From positions 3,296,578-3,360,577 of the forward strand of contig NZ_CP073013.1 in the NCBI RefSeq assembly GCF_020694005.1: a stretch of 64,000 nt of DNA, given 5' to 3'. Position numbers and translations under genes: made by a program. The DNA is from Marinomonas profundi (GTDB lineage Bacteria > Pseudomonadota > Gammaproteobacteria > Pseudomonadales > Marinomonadaceae). Of the stretch, positions 9,761 to 20,069 are shown in pieces. Position 1 is the first letter of the stretch. Each line of letters starts with the position of its first letter. The notes under the pieces were generated by a model. That model saw only the letters and a program-made list of their open reading frames with translations. It was not told the DNA's origin and ran no database searches.

Positions 9761-10084
9761 ATCTAAAAAAGTCGTAGGTTCACTGTTTAATTAAGAAAAG
9801 TGCTCCCGCAACCAATCTAAAAAAGTCGTAGGTTCACTGTTTAATTAAGAAAAGTGCTCCCGCAACTAATCTAAAAAAGTCGTAGGTTCACTGTTTAATT
9901 AAGAAAAGTGCTCCCGCAACTAATCTAAAAAAGTCGTAGGTTCACTGTTTAATTAAGAAAAGTGCTCCCGCAACCAATCTAAAAAAGTCGTAGGTTCACT
10001 GTTTAATTAAGAAAAGTGCTCCCGCAACTAATCTAAAAAAGTCGTAGGTTCACTGTTTAATTAAGAAAAGTGCTCCCGCAATCA
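9761..10084 (+). repeat. six tandem 54-bp repeats derived from the tRNA-fMet 3' end
   Basis: Units start at 9761, 9815, 9869, 9923, 9977 and 10031 with an exact 54-bp period and almost no variation (CAACC or CAACT at the junction). Each unit has AATCTAAAAAA, then GTCGTAGGTTC (variable loop, T-stem 5' strand and start of T-loop of tRNA-fMet), a 19-bp AT-rich insert, then TGCTCCCGCAAC (3' T-stem plus acceptor strand). The insert plus its flanks can fold as a hairpin (CACT/AGTG, TTT/AAA). A further decayed copy is at about 10117-10164 and runs into TTTTTT. There are no unique spacers, so this is not CRISPR. It recalls the 3'-tRNA repeats of the E. coli tyrT operon. Confidence 0.93.
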
Positions 10085-10405
10085 TTTCAAGATAATCCAT
10101 TTCAAAATAATCCATTTCAAAATTCGTAAGCTCACTCTTTAGTTAAGAAAAGCTCTTCGCGATTTTTTGTTCAAAAGCCTTGTGCAAACCAGCTAAACAG
10201 TCAGTCACGTCATTTGTTTAAGTCACTTTTTAATTCTGTTACTAAATTTTTTATCGTTCGTCATGATAGGCAAGCATCAATAATTCACTTTATTGCCTTT
10301 GTAGAGCCGACGCCTTGGTCGTTTCTCTTTGTAAAGGCGTTTTAAGAAAGAGAAAGGGTGAGGTGTTAGAGTATGTCATAATGGCGAGATTAAAGTTGAG
10401 GTTGA
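10085..10405 (+). other. non-coding region between tRNA repeats and 2Fe-2S gene
   Basis: Begins with a short direct repeat (ATAATCCATTTCAA twice) and the decayed last tRNA-derived repeat, ending in T6 at 10164-10169, a possible end for the tRNA transcript. Further on, two overlapping inverted repeats could form alternative hairpins: ACGCCTT 10310-10316 with AAGGCGT 10334-10340 (followed by TTTT), and TTTCTCTTT 10322-10330 with AAAGAGAAA 10347-10355. They cannot both form simply. No gene is seen. Confidence 0.45.
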
Positions 10406-10408
10406 ATG

Positions 10409-11287
10409 ATGGTTTCACAGGCGCTGACGATAGTATTGGATGACGAGCTTTTCGAGGCGAGTGTGGGTGATAACTTGTTGGCGTTGTTGCTTTCTCAAGG
10501 GGCGGATGTTCGTTATGGTTGTCGCGCTGGTGCCTGCGGGGCGTGTCGTCTTTATGATGCAAGCAATGGTGAATCGATTCTTTCCTGTCAAACCACGGTG
10601 TCTTCGACGATGTCGTTAACTCGGCAAACATTCGCTGAGTCTTCTACTTTTTCCTTGTTAAGTCGTGTTTCCCTTGATGATGTTTCTATTGAGCTTACTT
10701 TGTTGGGGCCGAGTGATGAATTCTTTGGCGATCGCGTTTTTGTTTCCTTACCGTCTAAAGAATTACCTAAGGAATTACCTAAAGAAACATCTGCTGAGCA
10801 AGCTCATTTTTACGAGTGTATGGCGTTAAATTCTGCTGGCACGCCTTTGAAGGTGGTGCTACTAAAAGAATATCTTTCAGCTGAAGATTGGCAGCGAGCC
10901 TTGGTGCTTTCGTCTAATGATACATTGGCTGTGCAGTTGTCGACAGGCATAAGAAAAGGGCGTTTGTTGTTTGAGATGGATATTGTCGATGCGCCCGTTG
11001 TGGTTATTTCATCGCCTGACAATGCGGTGTTTGAATCTTATTGGCGTGAGGCGTTGTTGGATTATACGTCTAGGTTTTTAGGGCATTTTGCCTTGTCTTC
11101 GAATCACGAGTTAACGCGCAGTTTGACGGATGATGCGCTTGTTGCTTTTCTTCAAGCGGCGCTGGCGGGTTCTGAGCGTGTGGCTTTGCAACTTATTTAT
11201 CATGGCCAAAGCGTGTCTGCGAAAGATTGGGCGATCTTGCTGCGTGCTTTAAGGATAAATCCGACTCAATTGCATTTTGTTCGCTAG
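10409..11287 (+). CDS. 2Fe-2S ferredoxin-domain protein with uncharacterised C-terminal region
   Basis: The N-terminal ~75 residues are a plant-type ferredoxin fold with cysteines C38, C43, C46 and C60 (numbered from this start; spacing CX4CX2CX13C), inside GCRAGACGAC. This is the cluster-binding pattern seen in CDP-glucoseen reductase-like and methane monooxygenase reductase proteins. The remaining ~215 residues show no FAD- or NAD-binding signature (no RxYS or GGxG). A KELPKELPKE duplication lies near residue 125. A redox partner for an unlinked enzyme is possible, but no function is assigned. GAGG at 10398-10401 is 7 nt before this ATG; an ATG 3 nt upstream (10406) is the alternative. It lies just upstream of sbcD but separated by 59 bp. 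Confidence 0.8.
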   Translation: MVSQALTIVLDDELFEASVGDNLLALLLSQGADVRYGCRAGACGACRLYDASNGESILSCQTTVSSTMSLTRQTFAESSTFSLLSRVSLDDVSIELTLLGPSDEFFGDRVFVSLPSKELPKELPKETSAEQAHFYECMALNSAGTPLKVVLLKEYLSAEDWQRALVLSSNDTLAVQLSTGIRKGRLLFEMDIVDAPVVVISSPDNAVFESYWREALLDYTSRFLGHFALSSNHELTRSLTDDALVAFLQAALAGSERVALQLIYHGQSVSAKDWAILLRALRINPTQLHFVR

Positions 11288-11346
11288 TTTGACCTTTATT
11301 TGGCTTTCATTTTTATGCTTATTTTTATATTTAACGGATTCTATTA

Positions 11347-12645
11347 ATGAAAATTCTACACACCTCGGACTGGCATCTTGGCCAGCATTTTATGGGCAAA
11401 TCCCGCCGCGATGAGCATAAGGCGTTTATTGATTGGTTGTTGGCGCTGGTAGATAAAGCGTCCATCGATGCGGTGATTATTGCTGGCGATGTGTTCGATA
11501 CCGGCTCGCCACCAAGTTACGCGCGTGAAATGTATCATCAATTGGTGTTGGATATGAAAGCGCGCCAATGTCAGTTGGTGATTGTGGCGGGCAATCATGA
11601 TTCGGTCAGTATGCTAAATGAATCCAAGAGCTTGTTAACCTATCTTGATACCCAGGTGTCGAGCCAAGCGAATCTTGAAGACATTGAGTCCCATGTTATT
11701 CCACTGAAAAACAAGCAAGGTGATATTGCTGCTTGGGTGTGTGCTGTGCCGTATTTGCGGCCAAAAGATGTGATGCAAAGTATCGCTGGGCAATCGGAAC
11801 AAGAGAAAAAACTCAGCTTGTTGCAGCGGATTGGCGATTTTTACCAGCAAGTGTATGACGCCGCTGGTGAGAAAAACCAAGCACTGAAAACGCCAGTGCC
11901 GATTATTGGCACTGGGCATTTGACTGCCGTGGGTGGGCAAGTGAGCGAGTCGGTTCGTGATTTGTATGTGGGCACCTTAGAAGCCTTACCCACCTCGGTG
12001 TTTCCGGCGTTTGATTATCTTGCCCTTGGGCATATTCATCGCGCCCAGCCGATCAATAAAAGCGGTCGATTCCGTTACAGTGGTTCGCCAATTCCATTGA
12101 GCTTTGATGAGTTGGGTCGGGATAAAACCGTGGTGATAGTGGATACCGATCTGTTAGGCGAAGACGCTTTTGTGGCGGATTTGTTTGCTGAACCAGCGGA
12201 TCCTGTGCAATTGGTGACCATTCCTAATTTTCAGCCCATGGCGAGTTTGAAAGGCAATTTAAAAGAGGTCATTAACCAAATTTCAACCTTGCCATTAACA
12301 GAGGATAAAACCCTCTGGTTGGAAGTGACGGTGATGGCCGATGACTATTTGAGCGATGTGCATAAGCGTTTGTTAGAGGTGATTGATAACAAGCCAATCG
12401 AATTACTAAGAGTGATGCGACGCAGCGCGCAAGAGAAGAAGAGCGAAGGCTTTGAGGCGCGCAAAACCTTGTCAGAATTAACCGTTGGCGATGTGTTTGA
12501 GCAAAGTCTTAAAACGAATTTAGAGCTGGAGGAAGACGAGTCGAAGACGCTGACCGATTTGTTCAACGCGTGCTTGGTGGAGTTGGAAGAGCATCAACAA
12601 GGCCATTGCCAAGATGACGAGTCGACTCAGGAGGAGCAATCATGA
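11347..12645 (+). CDS. sbcD: exonuclease SbcCD subunit D
   Basis: The nuclease subunit of the SbcC2D2 complex (Mre11 homologue), which opens hairpins and clears protein-blocked or palindromic DNA ends. Calcineurin-like metallophosphoesterase motifs are all present: D8 and H10 in [20 protein letters not shown] and GHIHRAQP, the Mn-binding set. At 432 residues it matches the family. Its stop overlaps the sbcC ATG by 4 bp (ATGA), so the two are translationally coupled in a two-gene operon. Confidence 0.97.
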   Translation: MKILHTSDWHLGQHFMGKSRRDEHKAFIDWLLALVDKASIDAVIIAGDVFDTGSPPSYAREMYHQLVLDMKARQCQLVIVAGNHDSVSMLNESKSLLTYLDTQVSSQANLEDIESHVIPLKNKQGDIAAWVCAVPYLRPKDVMQSIAGQSEQEKKLSLLQRIGDFYQQVYDAAGEKNQALKTPVPIIGTGHLTAVGGQVSESVRDLYVGTLEALPTSVFPAFDYLALGHIHRAQPINKSGRFRYSGSPIPLSFDELGRDKTVVIVDTDLLGEDAFVADLFAEPADPVQLVTIPNFQPMASLKGNLKEVINQISTLPLTEDKTLWLEVTVMADDYLSDVHKRLLEVIDNKPIELLRVMRRSAQEKKSEGFEARKTLSELTVGDVFEQSLKTNLELEEDESKTLTDLFNACLVELEEHQQGHCQDDESTQEEQS

Positions 12646-15600
12646 AGATTTGCAAGCTGCGTCTAAAGAATTTGAACTCCCTGAAAGGCGAATGGGAAAT
12701 AGATTTTACCAAAGCGCCCTTTGACGACGCGGGTGTGTTCGCCATTGTTGGGCCAACGGGGGCGGGCAAATCGACCTTGTTAGACGCGATTTGTTTGGCG
12801 CTTTACCATGAAACGCCGCGTCTCAAAGTTTCCCCCAGTCAGAATGATGTGATGACGCGTCATACCGCTGAATGCCTGGCGGAAGTCGAGTTTGAAATTA
12901 AGGGCAAAGGCTATCGTGCTTTTTGGGGACAACGACGCGCCCGAGGCCAAAGCGATGGCAAGTTACAACCCATGACCTGTGAGTTGTGTGAACGCGATGG
13001 CACCATTATTACCACTAAGATTAACGAAAAAATCGACAAGATAGCCGACATCACGGGGTTAGATTTTTCGCGTTTTACCAAGTCTATGTTGCTTGCCCAA
13101 GGCGGTTTTTCGGCCTTTTTGAATGCCTCAGCTAATGATCGCGCAGAACTTCTCGAAGAGCTAACGGGCACAGAAATTTATGGTGATGTGTCGAAATGGG
13201 TGTTTGATAAACATAAGCAAGAAAAGCAGGCGATTGCGGCGCTCGAAAGTGTCAATGAGCAGACTCAATTACTAACAGACGACGCTTTTGCTGAATTAAA
13301 GCAAACCGAGTTGAGTTTTGCTGCCAATGAAAAATCCAATGCGCAGGCGCTCAAACAGCAGCAAACCTTACTTGAATGGCGACGTACTGAGCAACAGCTG
13401 CAAGTGCAAGTGGCTCAATACCAGCAACAAGTAGACGAAGCGAGTCAGGCGCTCGCGGATTTTGCGCCGCAACAGCAAGGATTGGAGCAAGCGCTAAAGG
13501 CGCAAGGTCTGCAAGCGGATTATGACAAGCAGCAAGGTTTGAAAGCTCGCTTGGATCAAAATCAGGCGGATATTACGCAATATACCAAGACGCAAGAAAC
13601 ACGGCTCAAGCAAAGTCAGGCGTTGACGGCATCGGTTGAACAGGCGAAAGAGACACTCACCAATGCTCGTGCTGAATTGGAAGCCTTGAATAACAAGATC
13701 AACAATGAAATCCAGCCTATTTTGTCGCGCCAAGAGAGTGTCAAAGCCCAGCATCAAGATGTTTCCGCTCGATTAAAACAAGCCGTTGAAAAAGTTGACG
13801 ATCAGCAGTCACAACTAAACGCCATGACTGAGAAGCGGGCTAGTGTTGATAAAGCATGTGACGAAAGTAAAGCCATTTTGGGCCGCTGGACCGCGCCGGA
13901 AAAAATCGAAAATCAATTGGCCAGCTGGCAACATCAAGCGCAAAGCATGGCGATCAATGTGCAAGCCATTGCCGAGCTTGAGCGTCAAATTGTATCGAAT
14001 ACAAAAGAGTATGATGTTGCTCGCGCTTCATACTCAGCAAATCAAGCTAAGTTAGAGCAAGGTCAATTGCGCCTGTCTGAACGACAACAAACCTTGCAGA
14101 ACACCCTAGATGCCTTTATGGCGTTGTCGTCGCAAAGTGAATACACGGATTGGCAGAAAACTTATCATTACACTGAGCGAGCTCAATATAATGCACAGGC
14201 CCTTTGGAAGCAGTATCAACAGTATCAAGCGCTGCAAACTCAATTGGTCGATTTAGACACGAATCTGAATGCGACGACAAGCCACATTCAACAGCAGAAA
14301 AGTCAGTTAGAGCAACAAAGGCAGGCTTACAAAGATAAGCTTCGACATCAGAAGTCGGTTGAAAAGCTTGCTGAGGCAGAGCGTCATATCGTCGCGTTAA
14401 CACAGTTGCGTGATGAGCTGGGCGAACATGATGCTTGCCCTTTGTGTGGTGCATCGGAGCACTCGCTTGCCAATGCCTTGTATCAAGCGGAGTCAGGTAG
14501 CCAGGAAGAATTCGTTCGTTTAGGCAAAGAATTGGACGGCCTCAAGGGACAAGGAATACAGCTGGTGGCGGACTTAGAATCCATGCAGCGAGAATTCACC
14601 TCTGGGCAAACTCGACGCGAGCAATTAACGGATAGCTTGCACACGACAGAGCGGGAGTTAAAAGAATGGCTGGTGTCATTAACTCACTATGTGGATCGTC
14701 AAAATACTCGCTTTGATCTGCTTGATAAGGAGCAGGTGTTGGCTCTGGTTCAGCGTGTTGATCAAGATTGGCAGGCGTTGCAAGAGACCGCGCCTAAGCT
14801 TGACGCGCTTCAGCAATCGCGTTTGACCCTAGAGACAGAGTTACTGAGTGTGCATGCTCAGCAGCAAGTCACCCAACAACAAGTGGCGAAGGATGAGTCA
14901 CAGTGTCAGTTATTGTGGCAAGCTTTAGAAGCGTATCAACAGAGCTTAGTTAGCAGGAAGGGCGAGCAAGAGCAAAGCGCTGGCCAGTTACGTATTGATA
15001 TGCAGCAAGTGGGTGTTCCTGAAGGCTACTTTGATGTGTCATTGGCAGACGCTTTGGCGCAGTTGCAAGAGGCGATGACGCAATGGCGCGATAGCAAGGC
15101 GGGCTACGACGCACTATTGCAGCAAGGGGAGCAGCTGAGTTACGAGTCGAAAAGCTTAGCAAATTCGTTAAAGGAGAGTCATCAATTAGGTGATGATATT
15201 CATAGGAAAGCCACAGAGCTTGACGCTGAATTAGCCAGTATTGCTGAGCAGCTGTATGAACGGTTAGGCGATAAAAGTATTGGTGAGCTTCGCCAAGCAG
15301 CGCAATCACTGGCTGATCATGCTCAACAGAGGCTAGAAAAAGTAGAAGCTGAACGACAGCAGGTGGCTCAGGCGCTGGCGTCTAGTAAGGCGACATTGGA
15401 GGCGCTCGATAAATCTTACCTTGGGCTATCGAAAGAACATGAAGTTGCTTTGTCCGATTGGCAGCAACGTCTGGCTGAAAAGGGTTTTGACAGTGAAGCG
15501 GTTTGGTTGCAGGCGACTTTATCCACAGAGGAAATAAGTCAGCGACAAGCCGCGTTGAAGCAACTTGAGGAAGCGGTGTCCCGCTTACAGACGTTACTGA

Positions 15601-16385
15601 ATCAAGCGAATGAATCCTTATTGAAGCACAATCAAAACAAGTCCGAGTTTTTAGCGCTTGGAGATTCGGCGTTTGACGGTTCTGCTTCTGAAAGCGCTTC
15701 TCTTGAAGCGCTGGAAGAAAAATACGCTGAGCTTGATGCTGAGCGCCAAGCACTGCACCGTCAATGGGGGGTGGTAACTCAGCAGATTCAAGAAGAGGCA
15801 CAACGTAGAGAGCGGGTAGCTAAATCGAAGGACGCGTTGGAAGCGCGCCGCGAGGCATTTGTGCATCTTGAGCGGTTGAATCATTTGATTGGTTCTGCCG
15901 ATGGCGCGAAATTCCGCCGCTTTGCGCAAAGTCTGACGTTGGATCATTTGGTGTATTTGGCGAATCAGCATTTGGGTATCTTGCATCGTCGCTATCAGTT
16001 GATGCGCAACGAAGATGCTTTGTCCTTGCTGGTGGTGGATACTTGGCAAGCTGATGCATCACGTGACACGAAAACCTTGTCGGGTGGGGAGTCTTTCTTG
16101 GTGAGTTTGGCGTTGGCGCTGGCTTTGTCTGATTTGGTGTCCCATAAAACCAGTATCGATTCGTTGTTCTTAGATGAAGGTTTCGGTACCTTGGACAGTG
16201 AAACGCTAGAGTCGGCGTTAGATGCTTTGGATAACCTGCATTCCTCTGGCAAAACCATTGGCATTATTAGTCATATCAGTGCGCTAAAAGAACGAATTCC
16301 CGTGCAGATTAAACTGACCAAACAAAGTGGTTTAGGGGTGAGTCGTTTAGCGGCGGAATTTGCCGTTCACCCAGCTGATAATTGA
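12642..16385 (+). CDS. sbcC: exonuclease SbcCD subunit C (SMC-like ATPase)
   Basis: The Rad50-like ATPase subunit of SbcCD. Walker [10 protein letters not shown] lies near residue 36. Long Gln/Glu-rich coiled coils (~180-1050) are interrupted by the zinc-hook CPLC at C599-C602, where two protomers dimerise. The ABC signature [15 protein letters not shown] and Walker B/D-loop [11 protein letters not shown] are in the C-terminal head. Length 1247, slightly longer than E. coli (1048), with the extra in the coiled coil. It begins inside the last codons of sbcD. Confidence 0.97.
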   Translation: MKICKLRLKNLNSLKGEWEIDFTKAPFDDAGVFAIVGPTGAGKSTLLDAICLALYHETPRLKVSPSQNDVMTRHTAECLAEVEFEIKGKGYRAFWGQRRARGQSDGKLQPMTCELCERDGTIITTKINEKIDKIADITGLDFSRFTKSMLLAQGGFSAFLNASANDRAELLEELTGTEIYGDVSKWVFDKHKQEKQAIAALESVNEQTQLLTDDAFAELKQTELSFAANEKSNAQALKQQQTLLEWRRTEQQLQVQVAQYQQQVDEASQALADFAPQQQGLEQALKAQGLQADYDKQQGLKARLDQNQADITQYTKTQETRLKQSQALTASVEQAKETLTNARAELEALNNKINNEIQPILSRQESVKAQHQDVSARLKQAVEKVDDQQSQLNAMTEKRASVDKACDESKAILGRWTAPEKIENQLASWQHQAQSMAINVQAIAELERQIVSNTKEYDVARASYSANQAKLEQGQLRLSERQQTLQNTLDAFMALSSQSEYTDWQKTYHYTERAQYNAQALWKQYQQYQALQTQLVDLDTNLNATTSHIQQQKSQLEQQRQAYKDKLRHQKSVEKLAEAERHIVALTQLRDELGEHDACPLCGASEHSLANALYQAESGSQEEFVRLGKELDGLKGQGIQLVADLESMQREFTSGQTRREQLTDSLHTTERELKEWLVSLTHYVDRQNTRFDLLDKEQVLALVQRVDQDWQALQETAPKLDALQQSRLTLETELLSVHAQQQVTQQQVAKDESQCQLLWQALEAYQQSLVSRKGEQEQSAGQLRIDMQQVGVPEGYFDVSLADALAQLQEAMTQWRDSKAGYDALLQQGEQLSYESKSLANSLKESHQLGDDIHRKATELDAELASIAEQLYERLGDKSIGELRQAAQSLADHAQQRLEKVEAERQQVAQALASSKATLEALDKSYLGLSKEHEVALSDWQQRLAEKGFDSEAVWLQATLSTEEISQRQAALKQLEEAVSRLQTLLNQANESLLKHNQNKSEFLALGDSAFDGSASESASLEALEEKYAELDAERQALHRQWGVVTQQIQEEAQRRERVAKSKDALEARREAFVHLERLNHLIGSADGAKFRRFAQSLTLDHLVYLANQHLGILHRRYQLMRNEDALSLLVVDTWQADASRDTKTLSGGESFLVSLALALALSDLVSHKTSIDSLFLDEGFGTLDSETLESALDALDNLHSSGKTIGIISHISALKERIPVQIKLTKQSGLGVSRLAAEFAVHPADN

Positions 16386-16701
16386 GAGCGTTAGGTGTTT
16401 TTCATTGAGCGCTTTTGGTGCAGAAGTTGTCCCCAGATTAATGGGAACAAGTATGTAAGTAAGTTGTAAAATATTAATTAAATCAAACGGTTAATCTTTC
16501 GTTCATTATTGGGCATTTTGCGTTATTCTTAGCGCTATAAGAGAGCAGACGCTCGTTAAAATGAGTGTAAAGAGTGTGTTGTCGTGACTTTCTTTAATCG
16601 TTCAGCTTGATAGAATAGATTTTTAAATGCTGGTGATGAAAGTTTGGCGCGGCTTTTTAAGATTTAGAGCCATTTATGTTATTTAAAAAAGGACAGTTTG
16701 C
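16386..16701. other. intergenic region upstream of minC
   Basis: 316 bp without a gene, AT-rich. No confident promoter pair or terminator could be picked out by eye; several TATAAT-like words (for example TATAAG at 16536) lack a well-spaced -35. It must hold the minCDE promoter. The minC ribosome binding site AAAGGA is at 16687-16692. Confidence 0.4.
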
Positions 16702-17427
16702 ATGACAGACTCAGGCTTCCGGCTTAAAGGAAGTGTCGTTACAACGGTTTTGCTAGAGATTCAGACGTTTTCATTAGATGATATTGTGTTTCATTTAAAG
16801 GAAAAGATTGATCAGGTTCCGCATTTTTTTAATCAAGCGCCGATTATTATTGATATTTCAAAAATGAAGCGTGGTATTACGCTTGACGAATTTGAAGTGC
16901 TGATTCAGTCCGTCAGTGCGCTTGGTCTTGGGGTGATTGGTTGGCGTTGTGACCCAGAAGCTTTGCCGGTATGGCGTGCTTCGGTCACGATTCCGCTTTT
17001 GCCTGCTAGCAAAGCAAGAGCAATCAATATGTCGCCAGCGGTAAAAGAAGACACAAGTCCAGATGTGGTGGTGAAAACCGTAGTTGAAGAGCGTTTGGTG
17101 CCTCAAGCAACTAAGGTGATTACTAAGCCGATTCGGTCCGGGCAGCAAGTTTATGCTGAAGGGGATTTGATTATTTTGAATCAAGTGAGCGCTGGGGCAG
17201 AAGTGCTAGCCGATGGCAATATTCATGTTTATGGCGCGTTGCGAGGCCGTGCATTGGCGGGTGTCAAAGGTGATGTTGAGGCGAGAATTTTTTGCAAAAG
17301 CATGGAGGCTGAATTGGTTTCTATTGCGGGTAACTTTATGTTGAGTGATGCGCTGCAAAATATCGTTTGGAAAGACAGCGCGCAAGTGTTATTAGTTGAC
17401 GATAGCTTAGAAATCGTACCGCTTTAA
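16702..17427 (+). CDS. minC: septum site-determining protein MinC
   Basis: Inhibitor of FtsZ polymerisation; with MinD it blocks division at the poles. 241 residues, close to E. coli (231). The N-terminal domain (1-~110) begins with FRLKGSVVTTVLLEI. A linker (~115-140) leads to the C-terminal right-handed beta-helix, recognised by IRSGQQVYAEGDLIILNQVS and the turns GADVLADGNIHVYGALRGRA-like (here GAEVLADG, VYGALRGRALAG). That domain binds MinD. First gene of minCDE, with 61 bp to the minD start. Confidence 0.97.
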   Translation: MTDSGFRLKGSVVTTVLLEIQTFSLDDIVFHLKEKIDQVPHFFNQAPIIIDISKMKRGITLDEFEVLIQSVSALGLGVIGWRCDPEALPVWRASVTIPLLPASKARAINMSPAVKEDTSPDVVVKTVVEERLVPQATKVITKPIRSGQQVYAEGDLIILNQVSAGAEVLADGNIHVYGALRGRALAGVKGDVEARIFCKSMEAELVSIAGNFMLSDALQNIVWKDSAQVLLVDDSLEIVPL

Positions 17428-17488
17428 AATTTATTATTCATTTAATTTGTGAGATAAATTCCATGTGAGTTTATCGGGGGATAGGGCA

Positions 17489-18298
17489 TTGGCAAAAATT
17501 ATAGTAGTCACCTCAGGCAAGGGTGGTGTCGGAAAGACGACATCCAGTGCTGCTATTGGGACGGGTATTGCAATAAAAGGGCACAAAACGGTTATTATCG
17601 ATTTCGATGTAGGCTTACGTAATCTAGACTTGATTATGGGATGTGAGCGTCGAGTGGTTTATGACTTTGTGAATGTGATCAACAAAGAGGCAACGTTATC
17701 CCAAGCGTTGATTAAAGATAAGCGCACAAAAAATTTGTTTATTTTGCCTGCGTCTCAAACTCGAGATAAAGATGCTCTTACTACTGAGGGTGTGAAAGAA
17801 GTCCTTGATGAATTGGCTAAGGATTTTGAATACATTATTTGTGACTCCCCAGCTGGCATCGAAAAGGGTGCTCAGATGGCGCTGTATTTTGCCGATGCGG
17901 CGATCGTTGTGACCAACCCGGAAGTGTCTTCTGTGCGTGATTCGGATCGTATTTTGGGTATTTTGCAAAGTAAGTCTAAACGAGCGGAAGAGGGTAAAGA
18001 GCCAATAGAAGAGTATCTTTTATTGACGCGTTATCATCCTGGGCGTGTTGCATTGGGTGAAATGTTAAGTGTGTCGGATGTTGAAGACATTTTGGCGATT
18101 CCGTTACTTGGTGTTATTCCTGAATCGGAAGCGGTATTAAAGGCGTCGAATCAAGGGACGCCAGTTATTTTGGATACTGAATCAGAGGCGGGTCTTGCCT
18201 ACATGGATGCGGTGGATCGTTTGATGGGCGAAGAGCGTCCGTTGCGCTTCTTAGAGGTCCAGAAAAAAGGTTTCATTAAACGTTTGTTAGGGGGTTAG
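17489..18298 (+). CDS. minD: septum site-determining ATPase MinD (TTG start)
   Basis: A ParA/MinD-type ATPase that recruits MinC to the membrane and oscillates with MinE. The deviant Walker [10 protein letters not shown] is at residues 10-18, and the C-terminal amphipathic membrane-targeting helix is GFIKRLLGG. Start choice: TTG at 17489 gives [18 protein letters not shown], the family N-terminus, with 269 residues (E. coli 270) and GGGGGAT about 7 nt upstream. A GTG at 17465 in the same frame would add eight atypical residues (MSLSGDRA) ahead of it. minE follows after one base. Confidence 0.95.
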   Translation: MAKIIVVTSGKGGVGKTTSSAAIGTGIAIKGHKTVIIDFDVGLRNLDLIMGCERRVVYDFVNVINKEATLSQALIKDKRTKNLFILPASQTRDKDALTTEGVKEVLDELAKDFEYIICDSPAGIEKGAQMALYFADAAIVVTNPEVSSVRDSDRILGILQSKSKRAEEGKEPIEEYLLLTRYHPGRVALGEMLSVSDVEDILAIPLLGVIPESEAVLKASNQGTPVILDTESEAGLAYMDAVDRLMGEERPLRFLEVQKKGFIKRLLGG

Positions 18299-18299
18299 A

Positions 18300-18557
18300 G
18301 TGGGAATTTTTGACTATTTTAAAAGCAAAAGTACGCCTAGCTCCGCGTCCGTTGCTAAGGATAGGCTGCAGATTATTGTGGCTCATGAGCGTAGTAAGCG
18401 CCATCAGCCTGATTATCTGCCACAAATGCAGCAAGAAATTATTGATGTGATTCGTAAATACGTCAATATTGGTAATGAAGATGTGCAGATACAGCTTGAA
18501 AATACGGATGATTGTTCGGTATTAGAGCTGAATGTGACTTTGCCTGAGCAGAATTAG
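18300..18557 (+). CDS. minE: cell division topological specificity factor MinE (GTG start)
   Basis: 85 residues. MinE stimulates MinD ATPase and drives pole-to-pole oscillation. The N-terminal membrane-contact segment is IFDYFKSK, the anti-MinCD helix is [14 protein letters not shown] (~22-35), and a C-terminal dimerisation beta region follows. It starts with GTG at 18300, one base after the minD stop, with AGGGGGT just upstream inside minD. Last gene of the operon. Confidence 0.95.
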   Translation: MGIFDYFKSKSTPSSASVAKDRLQIIVAHERSKRHQPDYLPQMQQEIIDVIRKYVNIGNEDVQIQLENTDDCSVLELNVTLPEQN

Positions 18558-18583
18558 TTTTTCGTTATAGCCTGCCACGAGAC

Positions 18584-18622
18584 AGCACCCAATAAGATCT
18601 TGATCCTATTGGGTGCTTTTTT
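18584..18622 (+). terminator. terminator of minCDE
   Basis: An 11-bp perfect stem (AGCACCCAATA at 18584-18594 with 18607-18617), 12-nt loop, then TTTTTT. Confidence 0.9.
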
Positions 18623-18636
18623 ATACAAAAATAATT

Positions 18637-18655
18637 AAGAATGATTGTCATTGTT
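18637..18655 (+). promoter_or_regulatory. candidate Fur box upstream of diheme peroxidase gene
   Basis: AATGA-TTG-TCATT at 18640-18652 has the same arms as the core of the canonical Fur box (AATGA-TAA-TCATT). It sits ~65 bp before the ATG of the peroxidase gene, where a promoter would be expected. Site assignment is inference. Confidence 0.5.
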
Positions 18656-18717
18656 TTACTGATATTTGGCATCGGTGTATTATCCACAACATTCTTTTTT
18701 TATTTGAGCTAAATTTA

Positions 18718-19905
18718 ATGCTGCGTTTTTTTCTTGGGGTGATGGCGGTTGCTGCGTTTCTTTCGGCTTGTAGTGAGCCTAAGCAAGTCGTTGTTCATTC
18801 AGCTGAAGCAAACAAACCCTCGGTGGATCTCCCTGTTCCTTTAACAGACCCTAAAGCCTTACTTGGCTCGCAATTATTTTTTGATATGAATTTATCGAAA
18901 CAGCGCAATCAGTCCTGTGGAACCTGTCATGATATTTCCCAAGCTTTTGTTGATAAGAGAACGGATGCTTTGTCTGGTGCGGTGTCGCTAGGCAGTGATG
19001 GCCATTCAATGGGCAGCCGCAATACTCCCACAGCGGGTTATGCGGCCTTTTCTCCGGTCTTTCATCAGATGGCAAACGGTGAATATCGTGGTGGCCAATT
19101 TTTAGATGGTCGTGCTTCTGGGTTGGCGCAACAAGCTGAAGGGCCTTTTTTAAACCCGTTAGAAATGGCATTGCCCGATGGTGCGGCTGTGATTGAACGG
19201 GTAAAAGAAAACGCACGTTATCTTAATTTATTTAATACGCTTTATGGTCAAGACGCTTTGGATGACGCAGAAAAAGGCTATGCCGCCATTACTGATGCGA
19301 TTGCTATGTTTGAAAAAACGGCTCTGTTTATGCCGTTTGATTCGAAATATGACCGAGCACTACGAGGCGAAGAAACACTGACGCCGGAAGAAGAGCTTGG
19401 CAAAACGTTATTTTTTTCGCAGCAGTTTACTAACTGTAATGCCTGTCATCAGTTGAATACCTCACCGCTTAATCGCCAAGAAACCTTTAGCAATTACGAA
19501 TATCGCAATATCGGTGTGCCAGCTAACCCTGATTTGATGGCACATAATGGTCATAAAAGGGATGTTGGCTTGTTGGATAATCCGACCATTGATGATCCTC
19601 TGCAGGCGGGCAAATTCAAAGTCCCGTCGTTGCGTAATGTGGCGGTGACAGGGCCTTATATGCACAATGGCGTTTTTAAAGATCTTCGTACCGTGGTGCT
19701 TTTTTATGATAAGTATAATAACCCTACACGCAGTGTTAATCCTGAAACGGATCAGCCGTGGGCAGAGCCTGAGGTGGCGGAGAATATTGATTGGGTGAAT
19801 TTGCAAAAAGGCCCAGCTTTACCGGATCAAAGAGTAGATGCCATTGTTGCCTTTTTGAAAACGCTGACGGATAAGCGCTATGAGGCATTGCTTAATGCTC
19901 GGTAG
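18718..19905 (+). CDS. diheme cytochrome c peroxidase/MauG-family lipoprotein
   Basis: A c-type diheme protein of the bacterial cytochrome c peroxidase/MauG family, 395 residues. Heme-binding motifs are CGTCH (67-71) and CNACH (240-244). The signal peptide ends in the lipobox LSAC with Cys18 as lipidation site, so it should be a membrane-anchored periplasmic protein. PSLRNVAVTGPYMHNG near the C-terminus is the conserved family segment. The ATG at 18718 gives a clean lipoprotein signal; upstream in-frame codons (from 18613) read through the minE terminator and are not credible. The substrate may be H2O2 or another oxidant. A Fur-like palindrome lies upstream, hinting at iron control. Confidence 0.88.
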   Translation: MLRFFLGVMAVAAFLSACSEPKQVVVHSAEANKPSVDLPVPLTDPKALLGSQLFFDMNLSKQRNQSCGTCHDISQAFVDKRTDALSGAVSLGSDGHSMGSRNTPTAGYAAFSPVFHQMANGEYRGGQFLDGRASGLAQQAEGPFLNPLEMALPDGAAVIERVKENARYLNLFNTLYGQDALDDAEKGYAAITDAIAMFEKTALFMPFDSKYDRALRGEETLTPEEELGKTLFFSQQFTNCNACHQLNTSPLNRQETFSNYEYRNIGVPANPDLMAHNGHKRDVGLLDNPTIDDPLQAGKFKVPSLRNVAVTGPYMHNGVFKDLRTVVLFYDKYNNPTRSVNPETDQPWAEPEVAENIDWVNLQKGPALPDQRVDAIVAFLKTLTDKRYEALLNAR

Positions 19906-20069
19906 CTCTTTTAATCCATAATGAAAAAGCACGACGTGTTGCTAATAGGGTAACTCCTTATTGTTTTCATTGATAAAACTGGCGGTCACGCGCAAATTTT
20001 ATTAAATTGGTGGTTTGGTTTATTTTTCCGCACCCTGTATGTGCTACTTGAATTTGAAGGATTGAGAGA

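Noticed and set aside
9761-10084. CRISPR array
   Set aside because: The 54-bp units are contiguous with no unique spacers, the repeat contains tRNA sequence, and no cas gene is near.
12642-16385. Possible frameshift or fusion in sbcC because of its 1247-residue length
   Set aside because: The head motifs and zinc hook are intact in one frame and the extra length lies in the coiled coil, which varies in this family.
17465-17488. GTG start for minD eight codons upstream
   Set aside because: The TTG at 17489 has a better-placed GGGGGAT and gives the conserved [13 protein letters not shown] start.
18680-18688. DnaA box TTATCCACA (also reverse at 47875-47883)
   Set aside because: Single 9-mers are expected by chance in a 64-kb window, and no dnaA, dnaN or AT-rich clustered origin is present.
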